The notes: generated by a model not told the origin, from the sequence alone. A stretch of 64,000 nucleotides of DNA from Bacteroidota bacterium (GCA_021813585.1 JAKAJV010000121.1:1-64000), one strand, 5' to 3'; shown: positions 55,344 through 64,000, counted from the first letter of the stretch. A program made the numbers and translations.

Positions 55344-56243
55344 TTACTTTTGGTTATGAAGATTCCGGGCGAACTTAATAAACTTTGCCGCGGCATTCGT
55401 GGGGTCGGAACCGTGGAGTGTTATAAAATTGAATGTCCTTTTTATATGGAAATCTTTTACCTTGATTATCTTAAGTGAATTGCCGTGCAGTTCTTTTTTT
55501 AATGCACGTATGGAAATAAATCCTATGCTGTCGTCGGTTTCTAGAAACAGCTTTATAGATTCAGTGCTTCCCAGGTACATAACAACATTTAATGAGGCGA
55601 GTTTTATTCCTTTGCTCTTAAAGGAATGTTCCAATACTTCGAGGGTGCCCGAGCCTCTTTCGCGAAGCACCAGAGGAAAGCCGGTCAATTCCTTAAGAGT
55701 TATCTCGTTCTTGTTTAATAAATTGCTTTTGGAGTTTGTAACCGCAGCCAGCTCATCGGTAATAAACTTAATATATTTGATGTCGCTGTTCTTAACCCTT
55801 CCTTCTACAATACCCAGGTCTATCTCGCCCTTTAGTAATGCGTCTATTACCTGTTCGCTGTTGCCAGTAAGCAGTGTAAGATAAATGCCCGGATATTTTC
55901 TATGGAACTTGGAAAGCACCGGGGGTATAACATACTGCGCAATAGTAGAGCTTGCACCCAGCCTTAGCGTCCCCGTTTTGCTTTCTTTAAAAATGTTTAG
56001 TTCGTCTTCAAGCTTTAGCTGCAAGGTGAACAGCTTGTCTGAATAATCAAGCAGTACCTTCCCCGCGGGAGTTAAAGTTATCCTGCTGCCCGTACGCATG
56101 AACAATCTTAAGCCCAAAGCTCTTTCAAGAGACTGGACGTGCTTTGTAACAGACGGCTGCGAAATGAACAGCTCACTAGCCGCCTTGGTAAAGCTTAAAT
56201 TACACGCAGCCGACCTGAATACTTTTAATCTGAAATTATCCAT
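55344..56243 (-). CDS. LysR-family transcriptional regulator
   Basis: 299-residue DNA-binding regulator. The N-terminal winged HTH (1-60) has NLSFTKAASELFISQPSVTK and ALGLRLFMR; the rest is the periplasmic-binding-protein-like co-inducer domain (~90-295), with the LRLGASSTIAQYVIPP beginning. Such regulators often sit next to the transporter they control; the neighbour is a YeiH-like exporter (compare CysB/YeiE). The ligand is unknown. Normal length. Confidence 0.92.
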   Translation of the reverse strand: MDNFRLKVFRSAACNLSFTKAASELFISQPSVTKHVQSLERALGLRLFMRTGSRITLTPAGKVLLDYSDKLFTLQLKLEDELNIFKESKTGTLRLGASSTIAQYVIPPVLSKFHRKYPGIYLTLLTGNSEQVIDALLKGEIDLGIVEGRVKNSDIKYIKFITDELAAVTNSKSNLLNKNEITLKELTGFPLVLRERGSGTLEVLEHSFKSKGIKLASLNVVMYLGSTESIKLFLETDDSIGFISIRALKKELHGNSLKIIKVKDFHIKRTFNFITLHGSDPTNAAAKFIKFARNLHNQK

Positions 56244-56363
56244 AAAAGAGTTCTGATAAATTTTTTGTTTATAAAAATATAATAAACATGATTAAGATAA
56301 CATCCTGGATTCTGCGGTCTTTAAATTTAATCTGTTTTTTTACTAACTTTAGATGTCTATCCA

Positions 56364-59300
56364 TTGGGTCTACATTTGAAACGAAAGATACTTACAATAT
56401 CAACGAGCTTGCTGTTCCTTTTGTTTGCGAAAACAATTTCGGGACAAATTTTACCGCTTCATAATTACACGATAAAAGACGGTTTAATCTCCGACAATAT
56501 AGAATCTATTTGTCAGGATTCGCTGGGCTTTATTTGGTTTGGGACAGGAGAAGGAATAAGTATTTTCGACAGCAGGGAATTCAGGAATCTTACTACAATC
56601 AATGGACTTTCATCAAACAAAATATCTTACGTAACTGCGGATAAAAGAATTCCCGGTGATGTTTGGATCGGCACAGTTGACGGCGGTATAAACAGATACC
56701 ACAATGGTAAATTTTTTGTTTATGGTTCGGGCCTGCCGGATCGAATGAAAGACATAAATTCTATCTTCGAAGATGACAGCAGCATTATTTGGTGCGGAAC
56801 CGACAGCGGATTTTATTTCATTCAAAATAATTTAATACGTTTGATTCCTTCGGAATTTAAAATTGGCTGGGTTAGTTCTTTTGCTCAAAGAAATCCTAAT
56901 GAAATTTTGATCGCCTCCGAAACAGGTATTTTCAGATATCTAATTAAACAAGGCAAGCTAGAAAAAATTAATTTGCCCGCCTGGAACGGCTCAACTTTCA
57001 TATCAATGCTGCACAGCAAAAATGGTTCTATTTATGCTGCAACCATTGATGGATATTTGTACAGAATTAATTATTCTAACGCTGCTGTCATAAAGCTGAA
57101 CGAAAGCCCAAGGACTATGGCGGAAGATGAGGATAATAATTTATGGATTGGGGCGGTCGGCGGATTACTTAAAATAAGTGAAGATTCCTTTTCAGCCGAT
57201 AAGATAATAGAATATAATGAAGGTAACGGTTTATTAGAAAACAACATTACTTCTTTGCTGTACGACAGAGAAAATATTCTTTGGATTGGTTTAAACGATA
57301 ACGGACTTTCAAAACTTACCTATCAAAACTTAATCAGATTTCAACTGCCTAAAAAATATATCGGCATAAACTGGGCGTCTTCGGTTTCTGATAATAATAA
57401 TCACTTTTGGTTAGCACTGAAAAAATATCTGCTGGAAATTTGGAAAGATAAAAACAATAACTGGCACGAATATCCCCACGCAGTTGAAAGCTACAATCCA
57501 AATGAGTTTTTACCATATCTTTTTGCAGGTAAGGATAACAAACTTTACGTGGAAAAATCTTCGGGTGAAATTTCCATTTATGAAATTAAAAAGGGAAATC
57601 AATCTTTTAATTCTCCATCCAATCTTAGGCTCATAGAAAAAATAATTGTCCCTCATAAAATTAAGTACACCGGGCTATTCAAATGCATTGTAGATAACAA
57701 AGGATATATTTGGTGCAGCGCAATAGACGCAGGCATTTTAGTTATTAATAATTCAAAGCCAAGAAACATTTTAAAAATTTACACTCAATCCGATGGATTA
57801 CCGGATAATTCAGTTAGAGAAATTTTTCAGGACAGCAAAGGAAATATTTGGTTTGGCGGTTATGACGGCGGGCTTTCGGTTTTTTCTTATGGGAAAATTT
57901 TAAAAGATCTTACAAATAAAAACGGGAAAGAAAAAATCTTTTCAAAACTTTTTACTACCGCAGACGGACTGCAGGATAACGGGATAAGATCAATTGAAGA
58001 AAATAGCGAAGGCGAAATAATAATCGGAACAAGATACGGCGGACTTGCAATCTACAATCCCGAAGCTGATTCGGATAAACAAAGCGGTAAGTCAATAAAG
58101 TCTATTACCCGCGAAGAAGGCTTATTCAGCAACGCAATTTGGAGTATAACAAAAACATCCGACGGTAAAATTTGGCTTGGAACTCAGTCCGGTGTTCAAG
58201 AGTTGACAAGAGAAGGAATTCCAAGCTTCAAATTATACGAAGAACTTCCGAAGGTTCCTTATTATTCAATTTGTTCGGCAGGCAACGGTGATCTTTGCTT
58301 TGCCAATCAATCCGATGTCTACATTTATGAACCGGCTGATGAAGTTGAGAAAAATCTTCCGCCGCCGGTTTATATAGATCATTTTTCGGTTAACGGACAA
58401 GAAGTAAAATTAAAAAATAATTTATCATTAGCGAGCTATCAAAATACAATTACAGTTGAATTTGTCGGAATCATAAATAGGGAAGAACGAAATACAATTT
58501 ACCAATATAGATTGCTTGATAACGATAAAGAGTGGAACACATTGAAAAACCGCAACTCGGTTACCTATGCTTCGCTGCGTCCGGGTAATTACATTTTTCA
58601 AGTTATAGCAATAAACGGAAAAAATATTAAGAGTAAAATTCCTGCGGAAATATCTTTTGTAATAGAAGCCCCTTTTTATATGCAATGGTGGTTTATAGTA
58701 TTGGTTTTGCTGCTTATAATTTCAAGTGCTGTTTTGTACTCGCGAATACGTTTTAAAAGGTTGATTGAAATTGAAAAAATCAGGACAAGAATTGCCGCAG
58801 ATCTTCATGATGAAATCGGTTCGGGACTTACGCGCATTGCTATTCTTTCTGAAAATGCTTTGCGTGAAGAATCGTCTAAGAAAATTTTAGAAGAAAGAAA
58901 CGACACTAATAACGGTAATGAAAAATATTCCAGGCACGGCTCCATTGAGCGTGTAGGAAAAATATCGAGAGACTTAGTTGACTCAATGATAGACGTAATT
59001 TGGTCTATCGATCCGAAATATGATTCGCTGCAGGATTTTATTTTCAATTTCAAAAATTTTGCAAACGAAGTTTGCGAGGCAAAGAATATTAAATTATCCA
59101 TAGAGACAAAAGATATAGAAAACGTAAAAGTGAATTCGCAGATTAAAAGGAGCCTGCAGCTTGTATCTAAGGAGGCCTTGAATAACGCGCTTAAATATTC
59201 CGGCTGTACGGAAATTAATTATTCGCTGGTGGTAAAGAATAAAGAAATAAACCTATTGATTGATGACAACGGTTCGGGTTTCGATTTGGAGAAAGCGAAG

Positions 59301-59429
59301 TATGGACGCGGCATCTTTAATATTGATAAGCATGCAAAGGAACTTTCCGGCAGCTTTAAGTGCGAGTCGGTACCGGGGAATGGGACAAAAATAATGATAA
59401 ACTTTCCCCTTCATAAATCGATGTTGTAA
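56364..59429 (+). CDS. Two-component sensor kinase with reg_prop propeller domain
   Basis: 1021-residue transmembrane sensor. Signal peptide 1-28. Residues ~30-680 hold many reg_prop propeller repeats (DSLGFIWFGTGEGIS, NNLWIGAVGGLLK, GNIWFGGYDGGLS). A Y_Y_Y-like beta domain (~690-760) precedes one membrane helix (~772-793). The cytoplasmic kinase is HisKA_3 type: H~816 in DLHDEIGSGLTR, N-box EALNNALKYS, DNGSGF and GRGIFNIDKHA. Start TTG 56364 was chosen for the signal peptide. The NarL-type response regulator follows 144 bases downstream. Confidence 0.9.
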   Translation: MGLHLKRKILTISTSLLFLLFAKTISGQILPLHNYTIKDGLISDNIESICQDSLGFIWFGTGEGISIFDSREFRNLTTINGLSSNKISYVTADKRIPGDVWIGTVDGGINRYHNGKFFVYGSGLPDRMKDINSIFEDDSSIIWCGTDSGFYFIQNNLIRLIPSEFKIGWVSSFAQRNPNEILIASETGIFRYLIKQGKLEKINLPAWNGSTFISMLHSKNGSIYAATIDGYLYRINYSNAAVIKLNESPRTMAEDEDNNLWIGAVGGLLKISEDSFSADKIIEYNEGNGLLENNITSLLYDRENILWIGLNDNGLSKLTYQNLIRFQLPKKYIGINWASSVSDNNNHFWLALKKYLLEIWKDKNNNWHEYPHAVESYNPNEFLPYLFAGKDNKLYVEKSSGEISIYEIKKGNQSFNSPSNLRLIEKIIVPHKIKYTGLFKCIVDNKGYIWCSAIDAGILVINNSKPRNILKIYTQSDGLPDNSVREIFQDSKGNIWFGGYDGGLSVFSYGKILKDLTNKNGKEKIFSKLFTTADGLQDNGIRSIEENSEGEIIIGTRYGGLAIYNPEADSDKQSGKSIKSITREEGLFSNAIWSITKTSDGKIWLGTQSGVQELTREGIPSFKLYEELPKVPYYSICSAGNGDLCFANQSDVYIYEPADEVEKNLPPPVYIDHFSVNGQEVKLKNNLSLASYQNTITVEFVGIINREERNTIYQYRLLDNDKEWNTLKNRNSVTYASLRPGNYIFQVIAINGKNIKSKIPAEISFVIEAPFYMQWWFIVLVLLLIISSAVLYSRIRFKRLIEIEKIRTRIAADLHDEIGSGLTRIAILSENALREESSKKILEERNDTNNGNEKYSRHGSIERVGKISRDLVDSMIDVIWSIDPKYDSLQDFIFNFKNFANEVCEAKNIKLSIETKDIENVKVNSQIKRSLQLVSKEALNNALKYSGCTEINYSLVVKNKEINLLIDDNGSGFDLEKAKYGRGIFNIDKHAKELSGSFKCESVPGNGTKIMINFPLHKSML

Positions 59430-59493
59430 TTGCAGGCAAAAGCAATGTCCGTCTTAATGAGCTTGTGGTGTAAAGCCTGTTGCAGTAAAATTA

Positions 59494-59515
59494 AAACTGC
59501 TCAAATGATTAGTTG
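59494..59515. promoter_or_regulatory. Dyad-symmetric site upstream of the response regulator
   Basis: 22-base site whose halves AACTGCTCAA and ATGATTAGTT form an inverted repeat. It is 21 of 22 bases identical to the site at 62308-62329, and both are flanked by AT-rich sequence. It lies 58 bases before the response-regulator start, a suitable position for autoregulation. Confidence 0.6.
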
Positions 59516-59573
59516 AAATTAGGCTTTACTTAGATTAAGATTTACTAACCGGCATATAAAAATTAATATAACT

Positions 59574-60218
59574 ATGAGGAATATATCTATAATAAGAGTT
59601 GCAATTCTAGATGATGACGAGGAATTCCGCGAAATCCTCTCGGTGCTTTTAAACAAATCGGACGGGTTTAAATGCGTGGCCACGTACGCGAGCTGTGATG
59701 AAGCGCTGAAGAAAATTGAGGAAGACCTGCCGGACATTCTTTTGCTTGATATTGAAATGCCCGGCAAATCGGGAATTGAAAGTTTAAAGGAAATTAAGAC
59801 TGCATTTCCTACGGTAGAGGTAATGATGCTGACGGTATACAGCGACAATGAAAAAATATTCCAATCGCTAAGAGGAGGTGCGGTTGGCTATCTTTTAAAG
59901 AAGAGCCCGGCAGACAAGCTGCTGGAGGCTATACGGGAGGCTTATGAAGGAGGTGCGCCATTCTCCGGCGAAGTTGCTCGCAAGGTGCTGCAATATTTTC
60001 AAACACCGGCCGGGCAGGTAAACCCTTCGCTTTTATCAGACCGCGAAAAAGAAGTGCTGGAATCTTTAATTGAAGGACACAGTACAAAGGCCATAGCAGA
60101 TAAGCTGTTCGTTTCCTTTCATACCGTTAGATTTCATCTTCATAATATTTATACTAAGCTCCACGTTAACTCCCGTTCCGAAGCGGTTGCAAAAGCTATT
60201 AAGAATAAGTTGGTATGA
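59574..60218 (+). CDS. NarL/FixJ-family response regulator
   Basis: 214 residues. Receiver: acidic pair at 13-15 (ILDDDEE), phospho-acceptor D59 ([10 protein letters not shown]), T87 (MLTVYS) and K109 (YLLKK). A LuxR-type HTH follows (~148-214: [20 protein letters not shown], then [16 protein letters not shown]). It should be phosphorylated by the HisKA_3 sensor encoded just upstream and then bind DNA as a dimer, which fits the palindromic sites nearby. A start at ATG 59574 gives a complete receiver. Confidence 0.93.
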   Translation: MRNISIIRVAILDDDEEFREILSVLLNKSDGFKCVATYASCDEALKKIEEDLPDILLLDIEMPGKSGIESLKEIKTAFPTVEVMMLTVYSDNEKIFQSLRGGAVGYLLKKSPADKLLEAIREAYEGGAPFSGEVARKVLQYFQTPAGQVNPSLLSDREKEVLESLIEGHSTKAIADKLFVSFHTVRFHLHNIYTKLHVNSRSEAVAKAIKNKLV

Positions 60219-60237
60219 TAGTTATCACCGGTTCATA

Positions 60238-60259
60238 AAACTAAACGAATAGTTAGTTG
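60238..60259. promoter_or_regulatory. Third, weaker dyad site
   Basis: 17 of 22 bases match the site at 62308-62329, with AACT and AGTT ends preserved. It starts 20 bases after the response-regulator stop codon and 311 bases before the T9SS gene. Confidence 0.4.
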
Positions 60260-60344
60260 TTCTTTTAAATTTCAAAACCTAAATTTTATCGAGTCATTCA
60301 TTGCGGATATCTTGTTCTTCATTTTTTACTGTTTTATCTAAATG

Positions 60345-60489
60345 ACTCATGTTACGCAAAATTATAAAGCTTGAGTGTCATACCCGCGAAAGCGGGTATC
60401 CAAGATGCGAAAATATGATAAAAAATGGATTCCCACTTTCGTGGGAATGACAATGCAGACATCAAAATGTATTCCTGCGTAACATGAGT
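60345..60489. mobile_element. 145-bp palindromic MITE-like element (TTACGCAAA ends)
   Basis: Perfect 14-base terminal inverted repeats ACTCATGTTACGCA (60345-60358) and TGCGTAACATGAGT (60476-60489). Inside are two hairpins, TACCCGC-gaaa-GCGGGTA (60381-60398) and TTCCCAC-tttc-GTGGGAA (60430-60447), which are themselves mutually inverted. The inner motif resembles the widespread bacterial GTCATTCCCGCGAAAGCGGG repeat. No ORF. Confidence 0.8.
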
Positions 60490-60569
60490 AAATGTGTAAT
60501 GCCTAATTCCTTTTATCAAGAATTAAAAACAGTCGGCATAAATATGAATTAAAATTATAGGAGCTAAAA

Positions 60570-61421
60570 ATGAGTTCAAAAATTTTTTACCGTTTTGTTA
60601 AAATGACTATAATTCTTTCGGTTGCAATGTCGTCTTTTGCATTGTGCCAGATTCCGAACGCCGGATTTGAGAACTGGACTAACGGAGCCCCGGATAACTG
60701 GACAGTGAACAGCACCTCTCAGTTCCAAACTATTATGCAATCCACAGATGCCCATTCTGGCTCATATTCGGTTGAGGGAACTGTGGTATCGTTCAGCGGA
60801 TTTTCTTTTGCGCCCGTTTTGACTACAGCGTTTCCATTTACTCAAAGACCCACAGCTTTATCCGGCTATTATAAATTCAACTCGGTAGGCAGCGACACAC
60901 TCCTAATCGTCTTTGCATCATACAAAAATGATAGCGGGATAGGTGGCGGCGCATTCATAACAGCGGTTTCCGCAGGCTCATATACTCAGTTCAATATCCC
61001 TATCACTTATATTTCAGGCGATACACCCGACTCAGTCGGCATATCCATTATGGTAAAGCCTGTTATATCCGCGCACAGTGGAACGACGTTCAACATTGAC
61101 GACCTTGCATTTACGAGCGGCCCAACCGCAGTAGAAGATCAACCAAATCAAACGCCGAAAAAATTTGAGCTTGAACAGAATTATCCTAACCCTTTCAATC
61201 CTTCTACAATAATTAGGTACGATATCCCGAAGTCGACCTTTGTAAGCCTGAAGATTTACAACATCCTTGGAAAAGAAATAACGTCATTAGTTAACGAAGA
61301 GAAAAAGCCGGGAGAGTATTCAATAACCTTTAATGCCGCCAATCTTCCGAGCGGAATTTATTTCTACATGCTAAATGCAGGGAGTTTTTCCGAAACTAAA
61401 AAATTTGTTTTGCTTAAATAA
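60570..61421 (+). CDS. T9SS-exported protein, PCMD-like N-terminal domain
   Basis: 283 residues. Signal peptide 1-26 (ends ALCQ). An N-terminal beta-sandwich-type domain (NAGFENWTNGAPDNW start, then SGYYKFNSVGSD) resembles PCMD/carbohydrate-binding domains in Bacteroidota surface proteins. The last ~80 residues are the A-type sorting domain (NYPNPFNPSTIIRYDIP, then SGIYFYML). Probably surface-attached or secreted; function unknown. Ribosome site is TATAGGAGCTAAAA before ATG. Confidence 0.85.
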   Translation: MSSKIFYRFVKMTIILSVAMSSFALCQIPNAGFENWTNGAPDNWTVNSTSQFQTIMQSTDAHSGSYSVEGTVVSFSGFSFAPVLTTAFPFTQRPTALSGYYKFNSVGSDTLLIVFASYKNDSGIGGGAFITAVSAGSYTQFNIPITYISGDTPDSVGISIMVKPVISAHSGTTFNIDDLAFTSGPTAVEDQPNQTPKKFELEQNYPNPFNPSTIIRYDIPKSTFVSLKIYNILGKEITSLVNEEKKPGEYSITFNAANLPSGIYFYMLNAGSFSETKKFVLLK

Positions 61422-61564
61422 TTATTCTATGGAGCTAAGCATAAAAGCTATTCACATATATAACTTTAAAAGTGCGGCTCGGAAAGGAGGTCTGTTGGTT
61501 AAATAGAAGAGCGATAGTAAAATTTAATTCCAATTTTTTCCAACAAACAAACGGAGGTTGATAA

Positions 61565-62095
61565 ATGAAACGAAACCTGTTACTATCTTTTTCTGCGGCG
61601 GTTATTGCTATAGTGCTGTTTACATCTACTGCAAGCGCGCAATATGAAGCCGGAAGAAATTACTTGGGACCTTCAATCGGATTTGCTTTCCTCGGTAGTA
61701 CTCCCGATTTCGGCGTAAACTATGAATACGGATTAGACCTTCAGAATTTCGGACTGGTAGGTATAGGCGGGCTGTTTAGATATTGGGGATACAGCGATGT
61801 ATATTGGAAATATTCTAATATATTAATTGGTGCTCAGGGAAATTACCATTTTATTATTCATGACAGCAAACTAGATCCTTATGTAGGACTAGTTTTAGCT
61901 TATGATGCAGGTTCCGTAAGCTGGAATGGACCCTACGGAGAACATTTTGCCACTCCTACCTACGGTGGTATGTGGCTGGCAGCTCAGGGTGGCGCAAGGT
62001 ATTGGGTCTCGCCCACAATAGCCATTACCGGAAGGATCGGCTTTGGTACTTTGGGATATTCCGGCTTAGATTTCGGAGTGGATTTTAAATTCTAG
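61565..62095 (+). CDS. Small outer-membrane beta-barrel protein
   Basis: 176 residues; signal peptide 1-25 (ends STASAQ). The mature protein is an amphipathic beta-rich chain with Gly and aromatic residues (GPSIGFAFLG, LDPYVGLVLAYD, ITGRIGFGTLGYSG) ending in DFGVDFKF, a terminal aromatic strand typical of outer-membrane barrels. Preceded by GGAGG 6 bases before ATG and followed by a terminator at 62132-62173. Function unknown. Confidence 0.7.
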   Translation: MKRNLLLSFSAAVIAIVLFTSTASAQYEAGRNYLGPSIGFAFLGSTPDFGVNYEYGLDLQNFGLVGIGGLFRYWGYSDVYWKYSNILIGAQGNYHFIIHDSKLDPYVGLVLAYDAGSVSWNGPYGEHFATPTYGGMWLAAQGGARYWVSPTIAITGRIGFGTLGYSGLDFGVDFKF

Positions 62096-62131
62096 CCCAC
62101 CCCATTAAATTTTTATATGATCGCTTATCCG

Positions 62132-62173
62132 GATTGCCTCCGTGCTGTTTAGGAGCGGGGGCGGTCTTTTTTT
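62132..62173 (+). terminator. Rho-independent terminator
   Basis: Stem GATTGCCTCCG / CGGGGGCGGTC (62132-62142, 62156-62166; 11 pairs counting G-U), 13-base loop, then seven Ts. It ends the beta-barrel gene at 61565-62095. Confidence 0.9.
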
Positions 62174-62307
62174 ATCTATCCGTAAAAAAGCCGGACGGCA
62201 TTCCCCTCAATCAGGCTTGCAATATTTTACTATAACTTTAAATATTTTTCTCAAATTCCATTTTACTGCGTACAAAGCCAGCCGGAGATTTAATTCACAA
62301 CAAATAT

Positions 62308-62329
62308 AAACTGATCAAATGATTAGTTG
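62308..62329. promoter_or_regulatory. Dyad-symmetric site upstream of the OmpA gene
   Basis: Half-sites AACTGATCAA and ATGATTAGTT; the second reverse-complements to AACTAATCAT, so 8 of 10 positions agree between halves. 21 of 22 bases match the site before the response regulator. It ends 75 bases before the ATG of the OmpA-family gene. Confidence 0.6.
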
Positions 62330-62404
62330 TTTGGGCTGAAGCGTGTTATTAACTTTCATCATCCTGTTAGACCAAAACAAATTATAAAAATACTGGAGGC
62401 AGTA

Positions 62405-63601
62405 ATGAAAAAATTACTCTTATTAACCGCAGCTATTTTTTCTTTTTGGGTAATTACCGCTAACGCTCAGTTTGATGATCTTGTAAATCACGTTAAGGAT
62501 AAGGCAAAAGAAAAAGTCGAACATGGCATTGATAAGACGATGGACAACGCAACCAGCGGTAAAAAGAAAGACGACAATTCAAATAACAATGCTGCAAACA
62601 ACAATTCAAACCACACAGCAGCCGACAATTCCAACCAGCAGCCGACTATAATATCTTACAAAAATTACGACTTCGTTCCCGGCGATACAATTATCTTCGA
62701 ATCCAATTTAGCGGACGAAGAGGTTGGCGAGATTCCATCTCAATTTAATTTAATACATGGGCAAATGGATGTCCAGGAAGAAGACGGACAAAATGTAATT
62801 CATATACCGAAAGGACCCGGCGCAACATTTACTCCGAGAATGACCACTAAAGATTATATGCCCGACCAGTTTACAGTTGAGTTCGATGTTAAAAATGAAA
62901 CCTTTGGTTTATGTCATGTAATGGTAGATTTTGGACATCGTGTTTATTATTCCGGCGGTGAGGGAATTACACCCGGAATGACATTCGATATAGATGATAT
63001 GACCTGGACTCTAGGCAGCGTTAATTATCCGGATGAACTTAAAAAAACGCTTGATAAGCCGATGGTCTGGCATCATATCGCGATTGCAATAAATAAAACA
63101 GTCGGTAAGGTATATGTCGATCAATTTAGAGTCGCTAATGTAAATAATCTTACAGGCAGTCCAAAAAATATTACGCTTGATATAAACGGCTATGAAAACT
63201 CTTTCATCAAAAATATTCGGATTGCTGCAGGCGGAATTAATATTTACAAAAAGATTACAACTCTAACAAAAATTGTAACACACGGAATTTTGTTTGATGT
63301 TGATAAAGCCACAATCAAACCGCAGTCGATGGGAACAATAAATGAAATTTATAATGTTCTTAAAAGAGACCCTTCGCTTAAATTTGAAATTGACGGACAC
63401 ACAGACAACACCGGCAATGCTGCTCATAACATGACTCTTTCACAGCAAAGAGCTGATGCAGTTAAAACCGAACTGGTAAGTCTCGGTATTGATGCCTCCA
63501 GGATGACTACCAAAGGCTTCGGCGATAGTAAGCCGATTGATTCAAATGATACTCCGGAAGGAAAAGCAAATAACCGTAGAGTTGAGTTTGTGAAAATATA
63601 A
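62405..63601 (+). CDS. OmpA-family outer-membrane protein
   Basis: 398 residues (start ATG 62405 with GGAGG 6 bases before; the longer frame to 62327 adds 26 unrelated residues). Signal peptide 1-22 (ends ANAQ). A low-complexity Asn-rich spacer (NNNAANNNSN region) is followed by a lectin-like domain and a C-terminal OmpA peptidoglycan-binding domain (~285-398) with EIDGHTDNTGNAAHN, LSQQRADAVK and RRVEF. It probably ties the outer membrane to the cell wall. It is preceded by the shared dyad site. Confidence 0.88.
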   Translation: MKKLLLLTAAIFSFWVITANAQFDDLVNHVKDKAKEKVEHGIDKTMDNATSGKKKDDNSNNNAANNNSNHTAADNSNQQPTIISYKNYDFVPGDTIIFESNLADEEVGEIPSQFNLIHGQMDVQEEDGQNVIHIPKGPGATFTPRMTTKDYMPDQFTVEFDVKNETFGLCHVMVDFGHRVYYSGGEGITPGMTFDIDDMTWTLGSVNYPDELKKTLDKPMVWHHIAIAINKTVGKVYVDQFRVANVNNLTGSPKNITLDINGYENSFIKNIRIAAGGINIYKKITTLTKIVTHGILFDVDKATIKPQSMGTINEIYNVLKRDPSLKFEIDGHTDNTGNAAHNMTLSQQRADAVKTELVSLGIDASRMTTKGFGDSKPIDSNDTPEGKANNRRVEFVKI

Positions 63602-63672
63602 TCAATCTCTATAACGCCTTTATTGAAAAAAGAACAAACTGAAAAATCTTTTTCAACCATTTAGGAGCGATA

Positions 63673-63780
63673 ATGGATAATTTTCAACAGCAATACATTG
63701 TTTCAATAAACGGACAGGAAAAAACAATGCCTTCTTTTGTAGTTCATGTACAGCATGGTTTAGGGGGTGGTCTCCGATGA
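63673..63780 (+). CDS. Short ORF (35 residues), translationally coupled
   Basis: 35 codons, MDNFQQQYIVSINGQEKTMP start, preceded by AGGAG and overlapping the next start codon by ATGA. It has no recognisable domain. It may be a real small protein or only a leader that couples translation; the overlap supports expression. Confidence 0.4.
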   Translation: MDNFQQQYIVSINGQEKTMPSFVVHVQHGLGGGLR

Positions 63781-64000
63781 TGAAATTAAGACTGAATATA
63801 ATTCTAAAGTCCACTCTAATCTTATGCACAATATTTTTATCAAACGCTTACGCGCAGGTAAATTTTTTCCAGTTTACTTTAAGCGGCCATGAATATGGGA
63901 AAGGCAAAACATTTACAATACCGGATAATCCAAACACACGGATGAACTGCAACGCGCAGCTTGTAGATGATAATACTAGAACAATAATAGACGGGTCAAT
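63777..64000 (+). CDS. Secreted protein, partial (runs off the window)
   Basis: The first ~74 residues of a longer gene. Signal peptide MMKLRLNIILKSTLILCTIF, then SNAYAQ. The mature sequence begins VNFFQFTLSGHEYGKGKTFT with no recognised family yet. The ATG overlaps the stop of the 35-codon ORF. No upstream start was preferred because only the ATGATG pair fits. Confidence 0.6.
   Translation, partial: MMKLRLNIILKSTLILCTIFLSNAYAQVNFFQFTLSGHEYGKGKTFTIPDNPNTRMNCNAQLVDDNTRTIIDGS

Larger units (their letters stand above)
60219..60569. other. 351-bp intergenic region before the T9SS gene
   Basis: Between the response regulator and the T9SS-exported protein. It holds a weaker copy of the dyad site (60238-60259) and a palindromic MITE-like element (60345-60489). 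No ORF or RNA gene is visible. The element probably inserted between the putative operator and the gene. Confidence 0.55.

Noticed and set aside
60381-60447. CRISPR-like repeated palindromes
   Set aside because: Only two inverted, non-identical hairpins, no regular spacers; better explained as the MITE-like element.

Overview
The window most likely comes from a member of the Ignavibacteria (Bacteroidota/Chlorobi group) or a close relative. Two secreted proteins end in the type IX secretion sorting domain typical of that lineage (YPNPFNPST / YPDPFNPST motifs), there are several secreted or outer-membrane beta-barrel proteins, and the gene set is that of a free-living heterotroph. I saw no rRNA, tRNA, CRISPR array, intact IS element or phage genes. 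The genus assignment is inference.

Layout. 0-17 kb (+): a surface metalloprotease with a beta-propeller and C-terminal barrel, a TPR / GAF-kinase / PAS-hybrid-kinase sensory cluster, methylmalonyl-CoA mutase catalytic subunit plus epimerase, a sphingomyelin-synthase-like PAP2 protein, PBP4, a giant coiled-coil protein, a secreted alpha-amylase and a small outer-membrane protein. 17-20 kb (-): a membrane protein and an M1 peptidase. 20.5-24 kb: transketolase, followed by a tandem duplication of its 3' tail, its terminator hairpin and a convergent hendecad-repeat coiled-coil gene. 24-27.5 kb (-): an AT-rich accessory stretch with a frameshifted matrixin-like protease, a secreted companion and an unusual double pseudo-receiver LuxR protein. 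27.6-39.4 kb: DJ-1/PfpI protein, mfd, a secreted GH18 chitinase, PAP2 phosphatase, then murQ-rsmG-mnmG-mnmE. Two near-perfect ParB (parS) sites lie between mnmG and mnmE, which suggests the window lies close to the chromosome origin. 39.7-46 kb (+): a proteostasis island hsp20, cbpA-like dnaJ, htpG, clpB. 46-56 kb (mainly -): a C45/phospholipase-B-like hydrolase, a hicBA toxin-antitoxin pair sitting between an APC permease and a decayed copy of that permease's 3' end, a second permease, a YhcH-CocE hydrolase operon, and YeiH with a LysR regulator. 56-64 kb (+): a reg_prop hybrid-type sensor kinase and a NarL/FixJ response regulator, followed by a T9SS-exported protein, a beta-barrel protein, an OmpA-family protein and a truncated secreted protein.

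How the genes may work together. The 3' block looks like a small regulon: a dyad-symmetric ~22-bp site occurs upstream of the response regulator and upstream of the OmpA gene (21/22 identical), with a weaker third copy (17/22) ahead of the T9SS gene. Two palindromic MITE-like elements with the same ends (TTACGCAAA) sit after clpB and between the third dyad and the T9SS gene. Base composition changes sharply: sampled lines are 23-30% G+C in mnmG, mnmE and the first part of htpG, but 48-55% in mcmA1 and the 3' part of htpG.

The most noteworthy non-gene signals are the shared dyad sites, the parS pair, the TTACGCAAA elements, the tkt-tail duplication and the T9 homopolymer that throws the protease's signal peptide out of frame.
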